Part shown: positions 12,779-18,333 of the stretch, piece after piece | Position numbering within the stretch: the stretch's first letter is position 1 | How the letters are laid out: each line of letters opens with the position of its first letter | Origin: an uncultured Oscillospiraceae bacterium | GTDB lineage: Bacteria > Bacillota > Clostridia > Oscillospirales > Oscillospiraceae | NCBI GenBank assembly: GCA_944385775.1 | Contig: CALWYM010000110.1 | Span: 1-18,333, forward strand | Reading direction: 5' to 3' | DNA length: 18,333 nt | Notes under the pieces: generated by a model | What the model saw: only the letters and a program-made list of their open reading frames with translations | What the model was told of the DNA's origin: nothing | The model's database searches: none | Made by a program: the position numbers and the translations under genes

Positions 12779-14227
12779 TCAGTCTCTTGTCCAGCGTGCC
12801 CCGCCGGGAACGTCCGTAAGGGTCACTCCCATTGCCTTAAGCTCATCTCTGATTCTGTCAGCCTCGGCAAAATTCTTCGCTTTCTTTGCCTCGTACCGCG
12901 CCATGACGAGAGCGTCAATTTCACTGTCGCCCTCCCCCTCGATAGTATATCCGGAGCCGGAGTCTGTTTTCTGAACCTTGCTCTGCTCATTGCGGAGCTT
13001 CTCCGCCCTATCAAGCAGTGAAAGGGACAACACTGTATCAAAATCCGCCAAAATATTAAGCTTTGTTTCGTCGTTAGTCTTTGCCTTGAGCACATCGTAA
13101 AGCGCCGTTATTCCCATGGACGTGTTAAGGTCATTTCCCACCTGGGCAATGAACTTCTCCCTGAATTCTTTCTTAACTTCCTCATCTACGGCTCCGTCAC
13201 CCGGCTTTAACGCCGCGATTCTGGATATAAGCTTGGAGTATGCTCCGGCGGCGTTATCAAGATTTTCCCAAGTGAATACCAGTGCCTTTCTGTAATGGGA
13301 CTGAAGGCAGAAAAAACGGTACGCCATGGGGTCATAGCCCTTATCCTCCAGCACTTTTACGGTGAGGAATTCACCCTTGGACTTACTCATTTTACCGTCA
13401 GATGTATTAAGATGGTGAATGTGCACCCAGTATTTGCACCAGGGGTGACCGAGATACGCCTCGCTCTGGGCAATTTCGTTTGTGTGATGGGGGAACGCGT
13501 TATCAATACCGCCGCAGTGAATGTCAAGATACTCGCCGTTATACTTCATGCTTATGCAGGAGCACTCAATATGCCAGCCGGGATAACCCACACCCCAGGG
13601 TGAATCCCATTTAAGTGCCTGGTCATCAAACTTGCTCTTTGTAAACCATAGCACAAAGTCGTTTTTATTTCTCTTATTTCCGTCCTCCTCAACGCCCTCA
13701 CGGACGCCTACTGCCAGGTCCTCCTCGTTATGACTGTTAAAAATATAGTACCGGTCCAGGGTAGATGTGTCAAAATACACGTTTCCTCCGGAAACATAGG
13801 CGTGACCAGTCTCAATAAGCTTTGATATGACCTTTATATATTCGTCTATCATACCCGTCGCAGGCTGAACAGTGTCAGGACGCCTTATATTAAGCTTTTC
13901 GCAGTCGGCAAAAAACGCGTCGGTGTAGAATTTTGCCACGTCCATAACAGACTTGTGCTCTCTCTTCGCGCCCTTTAGCATCTTATCCTCGCCGGTATCG
14001 GCGTCCGACGCCAGGTGACCTACGTCGGTTATATTCATTACCCTGTTTACCTCATAGCCATCGTAGCGCAGGAACTTTTCCAGCACGTCCTCCATTATAT
14101 AGCTTCTGAGGTTTCCTATATGGGCAAAGTGGTACACCGTAGGTCCGCAGGTGTACATATTTACCTTGCCCGGTTCATGGGGGACAAAGTCCTCCTTTTT
14201 TCTCGTAGCTGAATTATATAGCTTCAT
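12779..14227 (-). CDS. cysS: Cysteine--tRNA ligase
   Basis: This is a 482-residue class Ia synthetase. The HIGH motif is FAHIGN (34-39) and KMSKS is at 279-283 in SDGKMSKSKGEF. Zinc ligands that select cysteine are present: C27 in MYTCGPT, C222 in HIECS, H247 in FPHH and E251 in TNEIAQSE. The C-terminal DALR/anticodon region includes the terminal GVTLTDVPGGARW. It charges tRNA-Cys in the cytosol. The ATG has GGGAGG 7 bases upstream, and the gene follows cysE by 30 bp under the same T-box leader. Control by uncharged tRNA-Cys thus couples cysteine synthesis with tRNA charging. A small insertion with charged residues (about 395-430) accounts for length beyond the E. coli enzyme. Confidence 0.99.
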   Translation of the reverse strand: MKLYNSATRKKEDFVPHEPGKVNMYTCGPTVYHFAHIGNLRSYIMEDVLEKFLRYDGYEVNRVMNITDVGHLASDADTGEDKMLKGAKREHKSVMDVAKFYTDAFFADCEKLNIRRPDTVQPATGMIDEYIKVISKLIETGHAYVSGGNVYFDTSTLDRYYIFNSHNEEDLAVGVREGVEEDGNKRNKNDFVLWFTKSKFDDQALKWDSPWGVGYPGWHIECSCISMKYNGEYLDIHCGGIDNAFPHHTNEIAQSEAYLGHPWCKYWVHIHHLNTSDGKMSKSKGEFLTVKVLEDKGYDPMAYRFFCLQSHYRKALVFTWENLDNAAGAYSKLISRIAALKPGDGAVDEEVKKEFREKFIAQVGNDLNTSMGITALYDVLKAKTNDETKLNILADFDTVLSLSLLDRAEKLRNEQSKVQKTDSGSGYTIEGEGDSEIDALVMARYEAKKAKNFAEADRIRDELKAMGVTLTDVPGGARWTRD

Positions 14228-14257
14228 GTATTTTCCTCCCGATAACGATTTCTGTCA

Positions 14258-14893
14258 CTAATTATTTAAAATAGCCTTTGTCAAAAGCCTGATTTCCTCT
14301 CTGAGCTGGCTCAGTTCCGCTGCCACCGGGTCGGAAACGCTGACCTGGTCCACCTGACCCACATAGTCAACACGCTGTCCGTCTACCTTGACAACCCTTG
14401 CGGGAACGCCCACTGCCGTTGCGTTTTCCGGTACGTCTTTAAGAACCACCGCCCCGGCGGCAATCCTGCTGCCTGAGCCTATGGTTATAGGTCCCAGCAC
14501 CTTTGCCCCGCTTCCGATAAGCACATTATTTCCGATTGTTGGGTGGCGCTTTCCGGTGTCCTTTCCCGTACCGCCCAGTGTAACGCCCTGGTATATAAGC
14601 ACGTCGTCCCCAATTTCCGCCGTCTCGCCGATTACTATGCCCATACCGTGGTCTATAACCAGCCGCCTTCCAATGGTCGCGCCCGGGTGTATCTCAATGC
14701 CGGTTTTTTTCCGGCACCGCTGTGAAATGCTCCTTGCAAGAAAGTGAAATCCATGACGCCAGCACCAGTTTGCCCTGTGGTAATATCTGACCGCCTTTAT
14801 CCCCGGATAAAGCAGAAGAAGCTCCAGGGTGCTTCTGGCTGCCGGGTCTCTCTCCTTATAGGCTTTTATAAGTTCCTTAAGTTCCTTTAACAT
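14258..14893 (-). CDS. cysE: Serine O-acetyltransferase
   Basis: This is a 211-residue hexapeptide-repeat acyltransferase. A short helical N-terminus (about 1-60, including RDPAARSTLELLLLYPG) precedes a left-handed beta-helix (about 66-165) with IHPGATIGRRLVIDHG, catalytic D81-H82, GVTLGGTG (103-110) and GVPARVV. It converts serine and acetyl-CoA to O-acetylserine, the first step of cysteine synthesis. It is the short Bacillus-type form, lacking the long N-terminal extension of the E. coli enzyme. The reading frame is open back to 14974, but that stretch is the T-box terminator/antiterminator; GGAAAGGGTG lies before the ATG at 14893. The C-terminal tail (about 172-211) is helical and charged. 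Confidence 0.95.
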   Translation of the reverse strand: MLKELKELIKAYKERDPAARSTLELLLLYPGIKAVRYYHRANWCWRHGFHFLARSISQRCRKKTGIEIHPGATIGRRLVIDHGMGIVIGETAEIGDDVLIYQGVTLGGTGKDTGKRHPTIGNNVLIGSGAKVLGPITIGSGSRIAAGAVVLKDVPENATAVGVPARVVKVDGQRVDYVGQVDQVSVSDPVAAELSQLREEIRLLTKAILNN

Positions 14894-14910
14894 ATTATAC
14901 ACCCTTTCCA

Positions 14911-14955
14911 AGAAAAAGAAAACGCCTCCCATGGGTATAAAACCCACAGGAGGCG
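14911..14955 (-). terminator. Regulated terminator of the cysES T-box leader
   Basis: On the minus strand CGCCTCC (14955 to 14949) pairs with GGAGGCG (14929 to 14923), with an inner TGGG/CCCA pairing. It is followed by TTTTCTTTTT. The CTCC part of the left arm is also needed by the T-box antiterminator, so the two structures exclude each other. Confidence 0.85.
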
Positions 14956-15180
14956 GCTCATCACATTTTGCCACGGTTCCACTCCGATTTTACTCACCGG
15001 CAACTAAACCGGTTATGCCTTAACGCGGCAACACGGAAGACCATTTCCTGCCTTCACGCTCCAGGGCGCATTTCCCGGTCAACAGCCACACACGCCGCTT
15101 TCAGCCAATGACGGCGATTCTCTGTTGTCGCTTCTTTGCCGGTACTTCTCCCCTTCAAAGCGAATGGAAAATTAAATTCA
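14911..15180 (-). promoter_or_regulatory. T-box riboswitch (leader RNA), probably tRNA-Cys specific, upstream of cysE-cysS
   Basis: The conserved T-box core on the minus strand is GGAGTGGAACCGTGG (14985 to 14971). The TGGA of the bulge would pair with the acceptor end UCCA; discriminator U73 is the rule for tRNA-Cys. GGAG and CCGTGGC of the antiterminator can pair with GCCG and CTCC downstream, in competition with the terminator. ACCGG/CCGGT (about 15012 to 14995) forms a Stem III candidate. A Stem I candidate has CAACAG (15127 to 15122) pairing with CTGTTG (15085 to 15080), then an interior loop and a CGCCG/CGGCG stem. The 3' side of the interior loop, TGTGTGG (15092 to 15086), offers UGU cysteine codons followed by a purine. 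Uncharged tRNA-Cys would stabilise the antiterminator and switch on cysES. Confidence 0.88.
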
Positions 15181-15187
15181 CTACATT

Positions 15188-15216
15188 ATATTATCATCTT
15201 GACCCCTTTGTGTCAA
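15188..15216 (-). promoter_or_regulatory. Promoter of the T-box-cysE-cysS unit
   Basis: On the minus strand, consensus TTGACA (15216 to 15211), 17 bases, then TAATAT (15193 to 15188). An overlapping TATAAT (15190 to 15185) is at a less favourable 20-base spacing. The -35 box begins one base after the pgsA stop codon and is part of a TTGAC-N8-GTCAA inverted repeat (15199-15216). Confidence 0.75.
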
Positions 15217-15217
15217 C

Positions 15218-15751
15218 TTATTTCTGCTCAGTCAATATCTTTCCGTTCTTTGAAAAATAGTCATAGAAAGATATAGCGTTAAGCGCCAGAATCAGAACGG
15301 CGCATACAGTATTCAGAAGCTCTATATCTCCAAGAGGCGTTATCATAAGACAAATACTTACCATCGTTACGGCAGTTTTGATTTTTCCCGACCAGCCTGC
15401 CGCCATTACTATGTTCTGGCTTGCGGCTATCATACGAAGACCGTCCACCGCAAGGTCTCTGCCCACCACTATAATAGCGACAACAGCCGGAAGCTGACCT
15501 ACGGCTGTAAAGCAGATGAGGGCAGTGGTAACAAGAAGCTTGTCCGCAAGAGGATCCATAAATTTACCGAAGTTCGTAACGAGATTGTGCTTTCTTGCCA
15601 AATGCCCGTCAAGAAAATCCGTGAGACTTGCCGTTACAAAAACAATCAGCGCGGCGTACCACAAATCAGTATAGAGAAAAAGCACAAGATACACGGGTAC
15701 CAGCACGACCCGCATTACAGTCAGCTTATTGGGCGTATTCATATTTTTCAT
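15218..15751 (-). CDS. pgsA: CDP-diacylglycerol--glycerol-3-phosphate 3-phosphatidyltransferase
   Basis: This is a 177-residue integral membrane protein of the CDP-alcohol phosphatidyltransferase family. The complete signature D-x2-DG-x2-AR-x8-G-x3-D-x3-D is present at residues 45-70 (D45, D48, G49, A52, R53, G62, D66, D70). About five or six hydrophobic helices follow or flank it. It forms phosphatidylglycerophosphate, the precursor of phosphatidylglycerol and cardiolipin. The length and the N-terminal NTPNKLTVMRV pattern match PgsA. A TTG start at 15766 is open in frame but falls on the ribosome binding site; GGAGG (15760-15764) is 8 bases before ATG 15751. It lies about 80 bp downstream of rimO. 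No terminator follows; the cysE promoter starts immediately after the stop codon. Confidence 0.96.
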   Translation of the reverse strand: MKNMNTPNKLTVMRVVLVPVYLVLFLYTDLWYAALIVFVTASLTDFLDGHLARKHNLVTNFGKFMDPLADKLLVTTALICFTAVGQLPAVVAIIVVGRDLAVDGLRMIAASQNIVMAAGWSGKIKTAVTMVSICLMITPLGDIELLNTVCAVLILALNAISFYDYFSKNGKILTEQK

Positions 15752-15759
15752 TATAATAG

Positions 15760-15764
15760 CCTCC
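15760..15764 (-). promoter_or_regulatory. Ribosome binding site that fixes the pgsA start
   Basis: Minus-strand GGAGG lies eight bases ahead of ATG 15751. It excludes the in-frame TTG at 15766, which overlaps this site. Confidence 0.8.
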
Positions 15765-15830
15765 AAAGGTATCTATATTACGCAGGTAAGTATAAACCAG
15801 GCAGAAAAATAAATCAAGCTTTGTTAAAGG

Positions 15831-17144
15831 TTAAACGACCTCTCCTACAAGCTCCCCCTCAAGTTCGCCCCGGATCACAATGTCGTAAAATTCGCCTATA
15901 TTCACGTTTTCTCCGCTAAACCAGATAAGTCCGTCCACATCGGGGCTTTCAGCAAAACTTCTCCCGCCGTAAAGGCAAAGCTCATCGCTGTATCCCTCGC
16001 AGAGCACACGCTCCCGTTTTCCGATTCGTGAGGCGTTAAATTCCTCCATAATACCCTGGGAAATTTCATCGATTATCTCCGCCCGGCGCTCCGCTTCCTC
16101 CTTCGGCACATAGTCCATTGTGTAGGCAGGGGTTCCTTCCTCCGGTGAAAATGGGAAAACTCCGGCACGCTCTATTTTAGCCTCCCTGACAAACTGGCAA
16201 AGCTCCTCAAACTCAGCCTCACCTTCCCCCGGAAGACCTGTAATAATACTGGTTCTCAAAACAACTCCCGGAATCCTCTCACGAAGCTTTTTAAAAAGCT
16301 CACGAATTTCGTCGCCAGTACCGCGGCGCTTCATCGCCTTTAATATGCTGTTATTAATGTGCTGGATAGGAATATCCAGATATTTAAGCACCTTTTCCTC
16401 GCTGGCGATAACGTCAATAAGCTCATCATCAACGCCGTCAGGGTAAAGATAGTGAAGCCTTATCCACTCTATGCCGTCTATTTTGCAAAGCTCCCTGACA
16501 AGTTCGGCAAGACTCCGCTTCCCGTAAATATCCGCGCCGTAAAGTGTGGGATCCTGGGCTACCACAATAAGCTCCTTAAGCCCGCCGGCGGCAAGGTTCT
16601 TTGCCTCCTCGATAATATTCTCCATAGGTCTTGAGCGGAACTTTCCCCTGAGAGATGGTATTACGCAGTAGGCGCAGCGGTTACTGCAGCCCTCGGCGAT
16701 TTTTATGTAAGCCCAGCTGCTGCCTGTGGAAACAAGACGTTCAGCCTCACTTATAGGGCAGTCAATGTCCCCGAAAAGTGTAATTTTATCCTCATTTTTA
16801 CCTCTGAGCGCCGTAAGTATTTCCTCAACGCTACCGGTACCTACAAGGGCGTCAATCTCTGGCATTTCCTCCAGCAGGGTGTCTTTGTACCGCTGGGCAA
16901 GGCAGCCTGTGACAACAAGCTTTTTAAGTCTTCCGGTTTTCTTGTATTCCGCCATTGTCAGTATATTTTCAATAGCCTCAGTCTGAGCGCTTTCTATAAA
17001 AGCACAGGTGTTAACAATGGCCACATCAGCCTCCTCCGGCTCATCTGTTATTTCATAGCCCGCTTTCTCCGCAAGAAAAAGCATCTGCTCCGAATCTATC
17101 AGGTTTTTCGCGCAGCCAAGAGAAACAAGGCACAGCTTTGCCAT
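15831..17144 (-). CDS. rimO: Ribosomal protein S12 methylthiotransferase
   Basis: This is a 437-residue radical-SAM methylthiotransferase. The N-terminal MTTase domain supplies three cysteines for an auxiliary 4Fe-4S cluster (C11 in SLGCAKN, C47 in VNTCAF, C81 in VTGCLAQRY). The radical-SAM cluster motif is C153-x3-C157-x2-C160 in GCSNRCAYC. A TRAM-like domain closes the protein (about 375-437). SLGCAKNLIDSE at the start and CAYCVIPSLRGKFRSR identify RimO rather than MiaB or MtaB. It adds a methylthio group to the aspartate near position 88-89 of ribosomal protein S12. GGAGGAG (overlapping the recX 3' end) lies 9 bases before the ATG, with only 6 bp between the two genes, so they are co-transcribed. 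Confidence 0.97.
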   Translation of the reverse strand: MAKLCLVSLGCAKNLIDSEQMLFLAEKAGYEITDEPEEADVAIVNTCAFIESAQTEAIENILTMAEYKKTGRLKKLVVTGCLAQRYKDTLLEEMPEIDALVGTGSVEEILTALRGKNEDKITLFGDIDCPISEAERLVSTGSSWAYIKIAEGCSNRCAYCVIPSLRGKFRSRPMENIIEEAKNLAAGGLKELIVVAQDPTLYGADIYGKRSLAELVRELCKIDGIEWIRLHYLYPDGVDDELIDVIASEEKVLKYLDIPIQHINNSILKAMKRRGTGDEIRELFKKLRERIPGVVLRTSIITGLPGEGEAEFEELCQFVREAKIERAGVFPFSPEEGTPAYTMDYVPKEEAERRAEIIDEISQGIMEEFNASRIGKRERVLCEGYSDELCLYGGRSFAESPDVDGLIWFSGENVNIGEFYDIVIRGELEGELVGEVV

Positions 17145-17150
17145 ATTATT

Positions 17151-17777
17151 TTACTCCTCCGTCATTTCAAGCATTTCGTCATATTTTCCAAGGGCAGTTC
17201 TTATATCGCTCCAGCTAAAGCCCCGGCGCACAAGCATAACTGTAAGCCGTTTAAGCTCCTTTTTATCAGGAGCCTTACCCTTTAGCTTCTTGTTTATCAA
17301 ACTGTCCAGCGTATCCGTACCCTCGGGAAGTTCGCTTAGCGCGTCATCCCATAGCTCGCGGTTTATGCCGCGGCGGCTGAGCTCCTGCTTTATCCTGCCC
17401 ATGCCGTAGCCCTTTTTTGAGTAATGTCGAACAACCGTCCTGGCATACTCCCCGTCGTTAAGGGCTCCTACCCGCTCCATAATATCAGCCGCGTTTTCCG
17501 CCGCCTCCGCAGAGTCGCCCTTGGCGGTGAGCTTTCCGATAAGCTCCCTGCGGCTCATCTGCCTGTTTGAGAGAAGATGAAGAGCACGCTCTTTTGCTCT
17601 TGACCTTTCCTCCGCAGCCATGAGCCGCGTAACCTCGTCCTCACTAAGCTTTCTTCCCTCATAAAGGGAAAAATCGGCAATCATGTTTATATCGGCGGTA
17701 ACGGTGGTTTCATCGCTCAGCTTAACATAAAACCGCCCCTCTACATTGCGGCTTCTTGTAACCGACAAAACCTCCAT
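17151..17777 (-). CDS. recX: Regulatory protein RecX
   Basis: This is a 208-residue, charged, helical protein. After a beta-rich N-terminus (about 1-50), the three-helix repeats of RecX are visible: ERALHLLSNRQMSRRELIGKL (about 63-83), then DGEYARTVVRHYSKKGYGMGRIKQEL, then a third unit with RRGFSWSDIRTAL near the C-terminus. RecX binds within the groove of the RecA filament and limits strand exchange. Its start overlaps the recA stop by one base (TGATG), so translation is coupled, as expected for a RecA antagonist. The Firmicutes-type extended N-terminus is present. Confidence 0.95.
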   Translation of the reverse strand: MEVLSVTRSRNVEGRFYVKLSDETTVTADINMIADFSLYEGRKLSEDEVTRLMAAEERSRAKERALHLLSNRQMSRRELIGKLTAKGDSAEAAENAADIMERVGALNDGEYARTVVRHYSKKGYGMGRIKQELSRRGINRELWDDALSELPEGTDTLDSLINKKLKGKAPDKKELKRLTVMLVRRGFSWSDIRTALGKYDEMLEMTEE

Positions 17778-18333
17778 CAGCCCTCAAAGTCCTCTGCGGA
17801 AACATCTATCGCCCGTCCTGCCGCCTGAGCTGCCCTCTTTGCCTGAGGCGTCATAAGCTTGTAGGCATTGTTCCTTATCTGCTCCTCGATGGCGTCGGCA
17901 ATCTCCGGGTTATCCTTAAGGTATTTCTTAACACCCTCACGCCCCTGAATTCTCACATCATTGTAGGTAAACCAGGCGCCGCTTTTCTCGATTATATCAA
18001 GCTTGACCGCAAGGTCAACTATTTCTCCAACCTTGGAAATTCCCTCGCCGTACATAAGGTCAAACTCAGCCTCCTTAAACGGCGGAGCCACCTTGTTTTT
18101 AACTATCTTTGCCCTGGTACGGTTACCAATCATCTCGGTTCCGTTTTTAAGCGTCTCTACCCTTCTTACGTCAATCCTGACGCTGGCAAAATATTTAAGG
18201 GCACGTCCGCCGGGGGTAGTCTCCGGGTTTCCGTACATAACACCGATTTTTTCTCTCAGCTGGTTAATGAAGATGACTATGCAGTTTGTCTTTGAAATCG
18301 TACCCGCAAGCTTTCTCAAAGCCTGGCTCATAA
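17777..18333 (-). CDS. recA: Recombinase RecA, C-terminal portion (5' end outside window)
   Basis: About 185 residues of RecA are present. They include SQALRKLAGTISKTNCIVIFINQLREKIG with the QLREK region before loop L2, and the L2 segment with GNPETTPGGRALKYF. They also include SVRIDVRR, a VKNKVAPPFKEAEF motif, and the C-terminal domain with EGVKKYL. The Met codon at 18331 is the internal Met of the conserved RLMSQALRKL stretch. The partial codon before it fits Leu, so the gene continues beyond the window and the ATP-binding Walker A lies outside. The C-terminus is short, ending in SAEDFEG, with only a weak acidic tail. RecA drives homologous recombination and LexA cleavage. It is the first visible gene of a recA-recX-rimO-pgsA run. 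Confidence 0.97.
   Translation of the reverse strand, partial: MSQALRKLAGTISKTNCIVIFINQLREKIGVMYGNPETTPGGRALKYFASVRIDVRRVETLKNGTEMIGNRTRAKIVKNKVAPPFKEAEFDLMYGEGISKVGEIVDLAVKLDIIEKSGAWFTYNDVRIQGREGVKKYLKDNPEIADAIEEQIRNNAYKLMTPQAKRAAQAAGRAIDVSAEDFEG

Noticed and set aside
14894..14974. 27-residue extension of CysE
   Set aside because: This DNA is the T-box antiterminator/terminator; the inner ATG has the ribosome binding site and matches the family N-terminus.
17777..18331. Complete short RecA-like gene starting at ATG 18331
   Set aside because: The Met is internal to the conserved RLMSQALRKL stretch of RecA; the gene is cut by the window edge.
1..18333. CRISPR array, toxin-antitoxin pair, insertion sequence or phage genes
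   Set aside because: I looked for regularly spaced repeats, transposase or integrase motifs and small paired genes on both strands and saw none.

Overview
The window looks like a chromosomal segment from a low-to-moderate GC member of the Clostridia (Firmicutes), probably near the Oscillospiraceae/Ruminococcaceae. The assignment rests on strong AGGAGG-type ribosome binding sites, many intrinsic terminators, a T-box leader in front of cysE-cysS, an HxlR-type regulator, and the protein sequences of UvrB, RecA, PolA and RimO. The species cannot be named from the sequence alone.

Left part, 1-5332, is a set of short independent transcription units. It starts with the C-terminal end of a SnoaL-like/ester-cyclase-type protein, followed by an AT-richer SAM-dependent methyltransferase gene. 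A short tRNA-T-arm-like scrap and a strong terminator follow. Next come a MATE efflux gene (minus) and a divergent M18 aminopeptidase gene (plus). A flavin-reductase-like gene (minus) lies divergent to its probable HxlR-family redox regulator (plus). The HxlR gene has a near-consensus promoter, and an inverted-repeat operator candidate lies between the two start sites.

Right part, 5333-18333, is entirely on the minus strand and is housekeeping, with a heavy DNA-repair content. Read in the direction of transcription it is recA (cut by the window edge)-recX-rimO-pgsA, then a promoter and a cysteine-type T-box leader, then cysE-cysS, then polA-rimI-tsaD joined by ATGA stop/start overlaps, then a 400-bp non-coding gap, then radC-uvrB. 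RecA, RecX, PolA, RadC and UvrB concern recombination, replication and repair. TsaD and RimO modify tRNA and ribosomal protein S12. RimI acetylates protein N-termini, CysE and CysS link cysteine synthesis to tRNA charging, and PgsA makes anionic phospholipid.

The most interesting non-coding element is the tsaD-radC gap. It holds four DnaA-box-like 9-mers within about 110 bp, two of them forming the core of a 16-bp inverted repeat. No dnaA, dnaN or rpmH is near, so it looks like an off-origin DnaA-box cluster rather than oriC. Other points worth a second look are the cysteine T-box with an apparently short Stem I, a 15-bp hairpin without a U-tract between cysS and polA, and nested GGTTGCA repeats before the methyltransferase. 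I found no CRISPR array, intact mobile element, complete tRNA, rRNA or defence system, and I do not claim a wholly new system here.
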